Shown here: positions 15,196 to 22,680 of the stretch, one piece after another | How the letters are laid out: every line of letters starts with the position of its first letter | How positions within the stretch are numbered: the first letter of the stretch is position 1 | From: Bacteroidales bacterium | GTDB lineage: Bacteria > Bacteroidota > Bacteroidia > Bacteroidales > P3 | DNA: 45,913 nt | Direction of reading: 5' to 3' | Assembly: GCA_024400505.1 (NCBI GenBank) | Contig: JAKSMP010000017.1 | Span: forward strand, 1-45,913 | Position numbers and translations under genes: made by a program | Notes under the pieces: model-generated | What the model was told of the DNA's origin: nothing | The model's database searches: none | What the model saw: the letters and a program-made list of their open reading frames with translations, nothing else

Positions 15196-15357
15196 TTATC
15201 TCTTGTTTCCGAATAAAAAGGCTAGAATTATCGCGCCAAGCTTTCTTTCTAGACCCTGTTTCGAAGTAGGGATACCCGTCTGCCGAGCAAATTGTTGCTT
15301 GGCAGACGTAATTCCCAATAATCGTTTCCAAGAAAACGAAAAACCATATTTCCCCAT
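15196..15357 (-). CDS. Small basic 53-residue protein, coupled to TerY
   Basis: A short ORF fills what otherwise looks like a 170-bp gap in the Ter operon. Its ATG overlaps the stop of the upstream terY as TGATG, a classic coupling arrangement, and its TAA is 9 bp before the next terY start. The protein starts MGKYGFSFSWKRLLG, continues ITSAKQQFARQTGIPTSKQG, and ends in a hydrophobic stretch followed by GNKR. It is strongly basic. The SWKRxLGI..AK....R..GIP pattern reminds me of short basic proteins in phage and plasmid genomes, but I can give no family name or function. An inverted repeat at 15278-15307 falls within the coding sequence. Confidence 0.75.
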   Translation of the reverse strand: MGKYGFSFSWKRLLGITSAKQQFARQTGIPTSKQGLERKLGAIILAFLFGNKR

Positions 15358-15995
15358 CAGACAACAATGTTCACTTCAGGAGGAGGTGGTGGTAATTCAC
15401 TAAGACCAGTGACTTCAACACCAGCATCTTCAACCTTCTGGCTTCCTGTGCTGACAGATGCTGACACCCATTTGAAGAAAGCTTTGATGGTTGCGCTATC
15501 TGCTGTATCCAACTGAACAACGCATTCGGTAATCTTTTTCAATGTGTCGGTGTTAGCACCTTGACCAGCGGCACAAGCCACCACCATGCCGAATTTACGT
15601 TTTTTAAACTCGGCCAAGCCACGATTCAGGTCATCGGTAGGTTCGCCGTCGGTCATAATGAACACCAATGGCTTCCAGTCGCCTTTCACCTCAGCGGTGG
15701 TTTTGGTCACTTCTGTGTCAACCTTCTGAGCTAATAACGATAAAGCTTCGCCCATGGCGGTGCAACCGCTGGCATCAATTGTCGGCTTCTGAAATGCCGA
15801 GAGTTCTGTCAAAGGTGTGACTTGCTGAGCAGAAGAATTGAAAGTGATAATGCTCAGATATGCTGTCTCAAGAGCATAAGGATCAGAGCGTAGTGTGGAC
15901 ACAAGCACATCAACGCCATTATTGACAGCCTGAATAGGCTCTCCGAACATACTGCCGGAGGTGTCCAATAAAAGATAAACAGGTAATCTTCTCAT
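15357..15995 (-). CDS. terY: TerY-type vWA protein, short form
   Basis: A 212-residue von Willebrand A domain with intact MIDAS residues: DTSGSM (11-16), Thr79 in GCTAMG, and TDGEPTDD (115-122). It ends in ELPPPPPEVNIVV. It is closely similar along its length to the protein at 14548-15186, so the pair looks like a duplication separated by the small gene. It starts 2 bp after the last TerD-family gene. In Ter systems such vWA proteins are proposed to act as scaffolds that connect TerD proteins with the kinase and phosphatase. Confidence 0.92.
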   Translation of the reverse strand: MRRLPVYLLLDTSGSMFGEPIQAVNNGVDVLVSTLRSDPYALETAYLSIITFNSSAQQVTPLTELSAFQKPTIDASGCTAMGEALSLLAQKVDTEVTKTTAEVKGDWKPLVFIMTDGEPTDDLNRGLAEFKKRKFGMVVACAAGQGANTDTLKKITECVVQLDTADSATIKAFFKWVSASVSTGSQKVEDAGVEVTGLSELPPPPPEVNIVV

Positions 15996-15997
15996 AA

Positions 15998-16723
15998 TTA
16001 TTTTGAATATTGTTTAAGAATGCGTTTAATTGTAAGACTTAAGTTTGAGTTTGGTAGGCGGCCATCTGCATCATCGTAAGCATCACCAATAGCGCCAAAC
16101 TTCCATTCGCCATTATGACGATATAATCGGCCCAGCACTAACGAATTTTTTCCAGAGAATTGGTTGTCTTTAGCTACGTCATACTGAGCAAAGACTTCTT
16201 TCACTTTCTTTATGTCAACTTGTGTTCCTTCATATTCACACATACGGATAGCAGCATAAGGAATCTGTAGAAAATCGATGCCTTTGGGCGAGAAAATATT
16301 CAAGAAAAAGACAATTTGGTCAATTCTGTTGCTTACTTTAGCAAGGTCAATTGTAATAATCTCATTGTCAAGTCCATCATCACCACCTTTATCACCCTCA
16401 GTATCATCAGGTGTATGATACATAGCTTTATCAGAAGACCAATCACTACCTTTGGCTAGGCCAGGAATGTTATTCGCAAAATTGCGAGGATAGATATTTG
16501 CGTTATACAAAGGTGAATACAAGGCATCGACCAAAACGCCTTGAGCATCAAGCATTACACAACTCAGGTCTACATCAACATCCACTTCCTCTGTTCTCAT
16601 ACCGAAAAGACCAGTCTTTCTTTCAATTGCACCCCAATTACATCCTACGAGGAATTTTGTCAATTTTGAGCCATCATTCTTTTCAAGATTGATGCGCTGT
16701 CCTTTTTCTAAGTTAATAGCCAT
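15998..16723 (-). CDS. TerD-family calcium-binding stress protein (divergent)
   Basis: A 241-residue TerD-domain protein, cytoplasmic. It begins MAINLEKGQRINLEK as most family members do. The calcium-site stretch reads VDVDVDLSCVML (about 46-57) instead of FDLDASAF, followed by an acidic insertion with DDTEGDKGGDDGLDNE. The C-terminal half keeps LGRLYRHNGEWKFGAIGDAY. It is one of four TerD-like paralogues encoded in a row. The acidic Ca-binding residues are partly changed, so metal binding is likely but not certain. It is encoded 29 bp after the TerA-like gene and 2 bp before the first TerY gene. Confidence 0.88.
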   Translation of the reverse strand: MAINLEKGQRINLEKNDGSKLTKFLVGCNWGAIERKTGLFGMRTEEVDVDVDLSCVMLDAQGVLVDALYSPLYNANIYPRNFANNIPGLAKGSDWSSDKAMYHTPDDTEGDKGGDDGLDNEIITIDLAKVSNRIDQIVFFLNIFSPKGIDFLQIPYAAIRMCEYEGTQVDIKKVKEVFAQYDVAKDNQFSGKNSLVLGRLYRHNGEWKFGAIGDAYDDADGRLPNSNLSLTIKRILKQYSK

Positions 16724-16752
16724 AATATTTTGATTTAGTTAAAATTCGTGTT

Positions 16753-17385
16753 CTATTTTGTTCCGTCACGGTATGAGAATCCCCAACCATACACTTTGTC
16801 ACAATCTTCATGTCCATTGTGGAAAGTAACAAGCTTACGAACTGTTATGGTATTATCGCCACCAAAATTCAATTCGGCAATGGCACAGAATCTTCTTGAG
16901 TCCGTTTGTTTACCCATTTCTACAATAACATCATCATTGCCAGGAACGCTCACTTTCACCACAGCGTTTGTATCTGCCCATTTTGCTGCACCCTCATAAA
17001 TGAATGTATAAACGATGATGCGTTTGATGTCATTGATATGATTGGGGTTCACCAAGATAGTTTCACCAGATTCGCTTGAGCCGCCACGGTCATCACCTTT
17101 ATGCCAAATATAAGGTTCTAGGTCATAACAACCTTGGCGAGTTTGCTTATTTCGTGGACCACCTTGATTGTGAGCGAACTGCAGTCCATCTATCAACTGC
17201 TTTTTGCCATTACGTAATTCATAGAAGCAACCTAGGTCAAGGTCAACCTCACTACCGAAAATCTTTTTCAGCAAACTACCTTTCGACCAATCAAGATTGA
17301 TTTTGATTTCACCCTGGAATGACGAAGATCCTTTTTCAAGGTTGATTCTATGTTGGTCTCCTGATTTTTCTAATCGTATTGCCAT
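16753..17385 (-). CDS. TerA/TerD-like protein
   Basis: A 210-residue protein of the TerD superfamily, closest in pattern to TerA C-terminal domains: EVDLDLGCFYEL, then GGPR, and the strongly conserved GDDRGG near residue 97. The N-terminus (MAIRLEKSGDQHRINLEKG) contains the family leader twice. The acidic residues of the calcium site are present. It is encoded 2 bp after the second TerD gene. The role is inferred from the family: Ter proteins give resistance to tellurite, colicins and phage, probably through calcium-dependent assemblies near the membrane. Which of these applies here cannot be told from sequence. Confidence 0.85.
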   Translation of the reverse strand: MAIRLEKSGDQHRINLEKGSSSFQGEIKINLDWSKGSLLKKIFGSEVDLDLGCFYELRNGKKQLIDGLQFAHNQGGPRNKQTRQGCYDLEPYIWHKGDDRGGSSESGETILVNPNHINDIKRIIVYTFIYEGAAKWADTNAVVKVSVPGNDDVIVEMGKQTDSRRFCAIAELNFGGDNTITVRKLVTFHNGHEDCDKVYGWGFSYRDGTK

Positions 17386-17387
17386 GA

Positions 17388-18092
17388 TTATTGATATTTT
17401 GAAACTAATTCTTCAAGACCACCTTTATGGCCAATGCCCAAAGCTTGAATTTTCCAACCTCCATCCTTGCGGTAAAGGCGGCAGAATTCGACAGATGCAC
17501 AAGCAGAAAAATCCTCAGTCAAGTCATAAATATACTCTCCTTCTCCCTCAGCTTGTCCAGGTTTATAGAGACGGACATATGCACGCTCTACTTGTCCAAA
17601 GTTTTGGCGACGATTAATATAATCATAAATACTAACTGTAATTACGATTTCTTTGACACGAGGATCAACCTTATTGAGATTGATATCCATGGTTTCATCG
17701 TCACCATCTTCAGATGTTAGACCATCCATATCGTCAATTGATCCAATCACAGACCATTCTGGCGATATGGGGCGTGTTTTCTCTCGCCAATGCATCTCTG
17801 ATGTATGATAGTCACCATTCTCGTCGGTGTATGCTGGATACTTGGTTTCATCTGGATGCTGAGGCACATCTAGTCTTTCTGGTGCCACACGGTATGGGTC
17901 TTCGCTATTATAAAAAACAAGAAAATTGTCGTTTATCAATTTTTTGTTTTCGTTAATCATGAATGCAGAAACATCCAAGTCAAAGTCAAACTGAGATACA
18001 CCTTCATTGACATCCCAACCAAGTCCGACGTGGAAGACATCAAAATCTTGATCCAGCTTGGCATTTTGACCTTTTACTAGATTGATTGCCAT
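17388..18092 (-). CDS. TerD-family protein with insertion
   Basis: A 234-residue TerD-domain protein. The core motifs are intact: GLGWDVNEG, FDFDLDVSAFM (about 34-44), DGDDETMDINL and FCRLYRKDGGWK. Compared with its neighbour at 18095 it has an extra segment of about 45 residues (about 70-115, rich in Pro, Tyr, Glu and Trp) just before the GDDE motif. Its gene starts 2 bp after the stop of the upstream TerD gene, so translation is probably coupled. Confidence 0.92.
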   Translation of the reverse strand: MAINLVKGQNAKLDQDFDVFHVGLGWDVNEGVSQFDFDLDVSAFMINENKKLINDNFLVFYNSEDPYRVAPERLDVPQHPDETKYPAYTDENGDYHTSEMHWREKTRPISPEWSVIGSIDDMDGLTSEDGDDETMDINLNKVDPRVKEIVITVSIYDYINRRQNFGQVERAYVRLYKPGQAEGEGEYIYDLTEDFSACASVEFCRLYRKDGGWKIQALGIGHKGGLEELVSKYQ

Positions 18093-18094
18093 AA

Positions 18095-18652
18095 TTATCC
18101 AACATATTTGTCAACAAAATATTGCAATCCACCTTTGTAGCCAATACCCATTGCTTCAAATTTCCATTCGCCATTTCTGCGATACAAGCGACCGAACTCA
18201 ACAGCTGTCTCAACGGAAAAGTCCTCATCAAGATCATACTTGGCGATTTCCTCATTGGTTTGGGCATTGTAAATGCGAATGTATGAGTTCCGTACTTGGC
18301 CAAAGTTTTGGCGTCTTTCTTCAAACTTATGAATGGTTACGCAAAATACAATCTCTTGGATTTTAGGGTCAACCTTTGTTAGGTCAACCATGATGGTTTC
18401 GTCATCGCCACCATCACTATTGCCGCCAGTAGTATCGTCATCGCCTGCTTCAACAGCTTTGTCAGGTGATAATTTATTATTATAGAAAACGAAATATTCG
18501 TCTTGTGGGAGTTTTTTGTTTTCACCAAGCATGAATGCGGAAGCATCCAAGTCAAAATCAAAACCTGTGCCCTCATTGGGATCCCAACCTAATCCAACGC
18601 CGACTTTCTGCAAGCCTATTTCAATGCGTTGGCCTTTCTCAAGATTAATCAT
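18095..18652 (-). CDS. terD: TerD-family calcium-binding stress protein
   Basis: A 185-residue classical TerD protein, first gene of the Ter operon. It has GLGWDPNEG, FDFDLDASAFM (the Ca2+-binding acidic cluster), GGDDETIMVDL and FGRLYRRNGEWKFEAMG. I chose the ATG at 18652 (MINLEKGQRIE), because the other three paralogues start in the same way and the longer reading begins with TTG and adds 12 unrelated residues. It is preceded by a leader of about 320 nt with extensive inverted repeats. Confidence 0.93.
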   Translation of the reverse strand: MINLEKGQRIEIGLQKVGVGLGWDPNEGTGFDFDLDASAFMLGENKKLPQDEYFVFYNNKLSPDKAVEAGDDDTTGGNSDGGDDETIMVDLTKVDPKIQEIVFCVTIHKFEERRQNFGQVRNSYIRIYNAQTNEEIAKYDLDEDFSVETAVEFGRLYRRNGEWKFEAMGIGYKGGLQYFVDKYVG

Positions 18653-18699
18653 AATTATTGTTGTTTGACAGTTAGTAGTTATTCTCAACGATTTCTATG

Positions 18700-18870
18700 A
18701 ACAAAGTTCTGTTCTAAATGGGAATAAAAAAAGAACCACGAACTTTTTGTTTGCGTTCGAGGTCCTGGAAACTACCTACCGTACTAACAAGAAAGCTCGT
18801 GGTAAACCACGAGCATTTCGGCTTTCTTTTAGTGTACGGTGTTTAGAAATTTTCCAGGTTTCGAAACGCA
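18700..18870 (-). promoter_or_regulatory. Highly structured 5' leader of the Ter operon, possible RNA switch
   Basis: By eye, the leader folds into one long multi-helix hairpin: 18752-18760 with 18862-18870, 18764-18771 with 18851-18858, 18778-18784 with 18834-18840, 18789-18794 with 18823-18828, and a 9-bp tip 18795-18803 with 18806-18814. A second hairpin (18700-18715 with 18732-18751) follows on the transcript. The tip's 3' arm (ACCACGAGC) could instead pair with GTTCGTGGT (minus strand of 18735-18743), which is directly followed by TTCTTTTTTT, a terminator-like arrangement. No known riboswitch class is recognised. Confidence 0.6.
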
Positions 18871-18977
18871 CTTAGAATAGCAAAAATGCTTTAATATGTC
18901 GTATTGTTATTTTAAATTAATATTATTTCTCTATAATCTAGTGTTTTAAAGTTGATACTATTTATTAAATTACTCTG

Positions 18978-19008
18978 CAAATATACTAAAAGTTTTTGAT
19001 TATGACAA
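18978..19008 (-). promoter_or_regulatory. Promoter of the Ter operon
   Basis: The minus strand has TATATTTG (plus strand 18978-18985) with TTG at 19006-19008 and 20 bp between, close to the Bacteroidetes consensus. Transcription would start near 18971, giving a leader of about 320 nt before the terD ATG at 18652. Confidence 0.65.
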
Positions 19009-19175
19009 AAAAAATGGCGATTTGTTTGGGTGAGCCTAAGCTCAAATAAGATGACTCTTCGATAATTCTTGGTTCTTCGATGATTGTTCGATGGCTTCGA
19101 TGAAAGGATGCGTCAGCCGTTCCCTTTTCAAAGGTCGAGAAGGGTCTGTGAGCCTTTGCGTGTAAGGTGGGTATA

Positions 19176-19210
19176 TAACAAAAGCAAGGCGGCTGGATGC
19201 CGCCTTGCTT
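19176..19210 (-). terminator. Intrinsic terminator of the HU/InlB-repeat gene
   Basis: A perfect 12-bp stem AAGCAAGGCGGC (19182-19193) with GCCGCCTTGCTT (19199-19210) and a 5-nt loop. It is followed on the minus strand by TTTTGTTATAT and lies 24 bp past the stop codon. Confidence 0.8.
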
Positions 19211-19226
19211 GCAGAAAGGGAGTGGG

Positions 19227-19271
19227 GTGGAGGGTTACTCTTCCTCGTCGCCGGAGCCGCTGGGGGTGTTG
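19227..19271. repeat. 45-bp direct repeat, copy 2: 3' end of the HU-like gene
   Basis: Identical over 45 bases and in the same orientation as 5782-5826. Here it forms the real end of the HU-like gene, including its stop codon (19235-19237). Together the two copies enclose 13.4 kb. Confidence 0.95.
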
Positions 19272-20065
19272 GCGGTGAAGATGGCTTGGAGGGTGAGGTT
19301 GTCGTTGATGGCGAGGGTGCGGGAGGGTTGGGTGCTGCCGTCGCTCCAACGGGTGAAGGTGTAGCCGCTGTTGGCGGTGGCGGCGATGGTGGCCGAAGCG
19401 CCGTGCTGGTAGCTGCCGGCTCCGCTCACGCTGCCTCCGTTGGCTGGGCTAGCCGAGAGGGCCACGGTGTGGCTGGTGGGAGTGGGATTGGGTGCGCCGG
19501 GAGTGGTGCCGGGAGTGGACTCGGTGGTGGTGGCAAGGTCAACGGTGGTTTGGCCGGCTTTGACGGCTTTGAGCACTGCTGCCTGTGCCGAACGGCTCAC
19601 CACGGGGTTGAAGTCGGCATCGTGGATGAGGTTTTTGAACTCTTTGCCACGGTCCCACACCACTTCTACGCTGGTGATGTTTTGGGCGGTGAATTTGTCG
19701 GCCGAGGGTGCTCCGATGGATTTGAGCTTGACGCTGAAATCACCGAGGTCGCCCAGGCGCACTTTCTTGCCGTCGAGGAGTTGCTCGCGCAGGCAGTCCA
19801 CTGCCATGTTGAGGATGGCGGCGATGTCGGTGCGTTTATATACGCATCCGTGGTCGGCGATGTGGCGGGCAAATTTGTCGATGGTCATCACATCGTTGTA
19901 CTGTGCCAGGGCGAATGCCTGCTGCTGTTGGGTTGCCACCAAGGCGAGGTCTTGGGTGGAGGGTTGCTGGCCTGCAGACTGGGCTGCTTTGACGCGGGCT
20001 TTGGCCTGATTGATCTCGAAAAGGTTCGAGTTTACGCCGCGCATGGTGATCGAATAATTGATCAT
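19235..20065 (-). CDS. HU-like DNA-binding protein with InlB-type repeat domain
   Basis: A 276-residue protein. Residues about 15-130 match the Bacteroidetes HU-like family (IADHGCVYKRTDIAAIL, then KVRLGDLGDFSV), a nucleoid-type DNA-binding fold. A Thr/Pro-rich linker (about 175-195) leads to a divergent InlB B-repeat of about 70 residues (SASPANGGSVSGAGSYQHG, then SGYTFTRWSDGS). The tail is acidic (NTPSGSGDEEE). Neither a signal peptide nor membrane segments are seen, which is odd for a repeat domain usually found in surface proteins. The gene lies downstream of the DUF3987 gene, a pairing I know from many Bacteroidales genomes. Its leader holds three 23-bp repeats, and its 3' end is duplicated at 5782-5826. 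Confidence 0.85.
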   Translation of the reverse strand: MINYSITMRGVNSNLFEINQAKARVKAAQSAGQQPSTQDLALVATQQQQAFALAQYNDVMTIDKFARHIADHGCVYKRTDIAAILNMAVDCLREQLLDGKKVRLGDLGDFSVKLKSIGAPSADKFTAQNITSVEVVWDRGKEFKNLIHDADFNPVVSRSAQAAVLKAVKAGQTTVDLATTTESTPGTTPGAPNPTPTSHTVALSASPANGGSVSGAGSYQHGASATIAATANSGYTFTRWSDGSTQPSRTLAINDNLTLQAIFTANTPSGSGDEEE

Positions 20066-20116
20066 TGTGTGTGTAATTTTTTGGGTTGATAAAAATTGGT
20101 TAACTTGCGACCGAGG

Positions 20117-20185
20117 TGAGGCTTAACTTAGGGCGGGCTTGGGGCTTAACTTAAGGCGGAGGTGGGTCTTAACTTAAGACCTGAC
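20117..20185. repeat. Three 23-bp tandem repeats with CTTAAcTTAAG dyads
   Basis: CTTAACTTA recurs at 20122, 20145 and 20168, an exact 23-bp period. Each unit carries a dyad centred on one C; the third is perfect (GTCTTAA c TTAAGAC). The repeats lie in the leader between the HU -7 element (20241-20249) and its start codon (20065), where a protein-binding or replication-like role is possible. Confidence 0.75.
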
Positions 20186-20240
20186 TCCGTTGCAAGCAGG
20201 CTTGGGCTCTGCCCGGGGTTGAGTTTCTCTCGATTCGTTT

Positions 20241-20249
20241 GCAAAGATA
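20241..20249 (-). promoter_or_regulatory. -7 element of the HU-like gene
   Basis: The minus strand reads TATCTTTGC. No convincing TTG is seen at -33. It implies a leader of about 165 nt that contains the 23-bp repeats. Confidence 0.55.
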
Positions 20250-20292
20250 CAACATAAATTCCACCCCGAAAAGGGGGCGAGATTGGGTTGCG

Positions 20293-22680
20293 TTAGTTTG
20301 CTTTGGTTTGCGTAGAGAACTTGCGATATGAGCCGTGCGACAACCTCTCGATAACCCCTTTTTTGAAGAGGATTCCTATCAAGTTGTCCACTCTTTTGGG
20401 TGAATTGGAGTGGTTTTGGCCTATGGTTTGATAGGTTGGGCGGTCGAACTGCTGGGGGAGTGCCTGGTAGAAGGCGGCCTCTTGGGGGGTGAGGTTCATG
20501 AGGTGGGCATCCGAGGGGGCGGCTTTGAGGATGTAGTCGGCATAGACATGGGCTGCATGGTTCATCAGCACGTCGATGATGGCCATGGCGGCTTGGAAGT
20601 CGTCGTCGGTGCATTCCAGTGTTCGGGGCAGCTGCTGGCAGTTTTCTAGGCGGGTGACGGAGAGTATCATCATGATGCGGAAGGCGCTCAACCCCAGGCG
20701 GCGGATGGTGGCCACGATGTCGTCGCCCAGCATCTGGAAGAAGTCGGTCTGCTCCTGGCTGAAATATTGGTTGAACTGCTTTTGTTGCTGCTTGGTGAGG
20801 GTGAATATGATGGGCTCATGGAGTGCTTGCAGACGGTGGTGGAGTGCGTGCACTCTTTTGCCCAGTGCGGCCATCACTTCGTCGAGGGTTTGCTCTTGGT
20901 CGGCAAACACGTCGTGCCACTCTAGGTTGCGGGGTATGCGCAGGAAGAGGAATCGGCTGAAGAGGCCGTTGTCCACAGAGGTGAATATGCGGCTGAGCTG
21001 GTCGGGGGTGCTGGTGATGAACACCGACCACTTGGGCTGCTTGATATAGACGTGTTCGTTCTCCTTGCGGCGGTTGTATTTGATGGGTTCGTGGTGGGCG
21101 GCGGAGCGCAATCCTTCGGAGTAGTCGCCATAGTCGCTTTTGAGCGAGTTGCCCAGTGCGTCGCCTTCGGTCTCGAAGGTGAGGCCCGAGCCGTGGTTGT
21201 CGTTCAGTGCCTGATAGGTGGCGGTGGCCGATCCGTTGGCGGGGATGGTCAGCGAGCGGTAGGGTGGCTCTTTGGGTTTGGGGGCGTCGGCGTTTTTCTT
21301 GCTGGCGACTGAGTAGAGGGTCATGTCGTGTTCCCATTGGTCGTGTTCGGCTTGGCTCTGGTTGCGAATCTCGGAGTCGATGTCTTCCACCAGTTTGGTG
21401 CAAGCCAGCAGTATGCCTTTGGAGCTGGCCGGGGGTGCCACCACATAGCCGAATATGTTGGGGAACACTTTGCGCTGGTCGTAGCGTCCCATCACGTTGC
21501 TCAGCACTGAACTGATTACCACCAGCGAGGCAAAGAGCAGCATGTCGCACTCTTGGGTGTTGCGGCCAGAGTGGGCTATGTCGGCCATGAGGGCGCTCAG
21601 CTTGGAGGCTATGCGGTCGGTGAAGGTTTTTTGTGCCCAATCTGATGCTTGGGGTGTGTCCAATTCCACCAAATCCACCAATTCCACCGACGGTGTAATT
21701 GGTGGAAAGGGTTTGAGCTGTGCGCCCGCCTGCTTGGCCAGGTGGAAGTAGGTGGCTATGGTAAGCCCCTCGCCGTGGCTTTTGAGGCAGGCGGTGTATT
21801 GCTTGTCGCAGTCGGCCTGTTGATATTTGGGGCTGAGGCGGCTCACTTGGTGGAATATGCTGCGTCCGCACTCGCCCAGGTCGTTGGCCAGGGCTTGCCC
21901 CATTTTGTACCAATTGTTGTAGTCGGGTGCGGGGTCGGCGGACAGTTTCTCCAGTTGGTTGGCAATGTCTTGGGCTTGTGCCAGCAGTTGGTTGGGGGTC
22001 TGATTCAGCAGATGGCTCATGCCATCGGGGTTGATGGGGCTTTTGGCAGCCCATTCAATGGGATTGAATGTGGGTGTGTTCATTGGTTGTTGAGATTTTG
22101 ATGTTGATGAAGATTGACTGCCGAAAGCGGCGGGGTTGAGGTAGGCTTCGGGGTCGTAGCAGAGGAAGCAGTTGCGGCTCTCATTCACGCATGAGCGGTC
22201 GGCCTCCAGCTGATAGGTTTGGCTCACATACTCTGCAATGGCATAGAACCATTGGCGGTGGCTGCACTGCTGGATGTCTATTTCCACCACCCATTTCAGC
22301 CCATTGCCGCTGGGCGACACAAACAGCAGGGCTGTGGTGAGGCAGGGGTCGGCCATCAGCTGTTGGCGCACTTGTGGCACACGGGCGTCGAGGTGGTCGA
22401 AGTCGAGGCAGATGAAGTTGGAGTGCATGATGAGTCCGTTGTCGGAGGGGGTGGCGAATGTGCCGCTGAATTTCACATAGTCCAGTTTCGAGCTCTTGAA
22501 CTCCTTGCGTGCTTTGTCGGTGGGCATGCTGCGCAGCTGTGCTGTGAGCTGGCCGTAGCGCTGGGGGTCGGTGATGAGGGCGTGGATTTGGGCAATACTC
22601 ATCTTGTGGCTTTTGCCGGGGCGGGTGACGGGATAGGGATAGAACTGGCACCCTTCATGAGTGAGTTGGTTAGTCGTCAT
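20293..22680 (-). CDS. VirE-N / PriCT / DUF3987 primase-helicase-like protein
   Basis: A 795-residue protein of the BT4734/BF3469 type found in Bacteroidales mobile regions. Residues about 30-160 match the VirE N-terminal (BT4734-like) domain (ICLDFDHLD, then VSPSGNGLKWVVEID). About 230-320 resembles a primase C-terminal domain (YNNWYKMGQALAND). About 360-720 is DUF3987, a P-loop-like ATPase region with APPASSKG as a modified Walker A. I prefer the ATG at 22680 (MTTNQL), preceded by AAGGAGG; an in-frame ATG at 22704 would add eight residues. It overlaps the end of the helix-turn-helix gene by 11 bp, so the two are one operon. The proposed role is replication or priming of a mobile element; the cellular function is unproven. 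Confidence 0.85.
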   Translation of the reverse strand: MTTNQLTHEGCQFYPYPVTRPGKSHKMSIAQIHALITDPQRYGQLTAQLRSMPTDKARKEFKSSKLDYVKFSGTFATPSDNGLIMHSNFICLDFDHLDARVPQVRQQLMADPCLTTALLFVSPSGNGLKWVVEIDIQQCSHRQWFYAIAEYVSQTYQLEADRSCVNESRNCFLCYDPEAYLNPAAFGSQSSSTSKSQQPMNTPTFNPIEWAAKSPINPDGMSHLLNQTPNQLLAQAQDIANQLEKLSADPAPDYNNWYKMGQALANDLGECGRSIFHQVSRLSPKYQQADCDKQYTACLKSHGEGLTIATYFHLAKQAGAQLKPFPPITPSVELVDLVELDTPQASDWAQKTFTDRIASKLSALMADIAHSGRNTQECDMLLFASLVVISSVLSNVMGRYDQRKVFPNIFGYVVAPPASSKGILLACTKLVEDIDSEIRNQSQAEHDQWEHDMTLYSVASKKNADAPKPKEPPYRSLTIPANGSATATYQALNDNHGSGLTFETEGDALGNSLKSDYGDYSEGLRSAAHHEPIKYNRRKENEHVYIKQPKWSVFITSTPDQLSRIFTSVDNGLFSRFLFLRIPRNLEWHDVFADQEQTLDEVMAALGKRVHALHHRLQALHEPIIFTLTKQQQKQFNQYFSQEQTDFFQMLGDDIVATIRRLGLSAFRIMMILSVTRLENCQQLPRTLECTDDDFQAAMAIIDVLMNHAAHVYADYILKAAPSDAHLMNLTPQEAAFYQALPQQFDRPTYQTIGQNHSNSPKRVDNLIGILFKKGVIERLSHGSYRKFSTQTKAN
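21674..21706. repeat. Palindrome inside the DUF3987 gene, similar to the one at 24481
   Basis: TCCACCAATTCCACCG, then A, then CGGTGTAATTGGTGGA: an imperfect inverted repeat inside the coding sequence, at the Thr-Pro-Ser-Val-Glu-Leu linker. The same core (CCACCAATTCCACC) forms the perfect palindrome between the Argonaute and 374-residue genes. Confidence 0.7.

Noticed and set aside
15278-15307. Inverted repeat thought to be an operon-internal attenuator
   Set aside because: It lies inside the 53-codon coupled gene, has no T run after it, and is better explained as coding sequence.
18700-18870. yybP-ykoY manganese riboswitch before the Ter operon
   Set aside because: The context (metal pump, Ter genes) invited this, but I could not find the conserved yybP-ykoY loop sequences. 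Kept as an unclassified leader.
6074-19234. Integrase or recombinase gene for the presumed Ter island
   Set aside because: I looked for one between the 45-bp repeats and found none; all ORFs there are accounted for.
19205-20089. 294-codon plus-strand ORF over the HU-like gene
   Set aside because: It is antisense to the HU/InlB-repeat gene, with no domain and Gly/Val-rich composition caused by the opposite codon bias.
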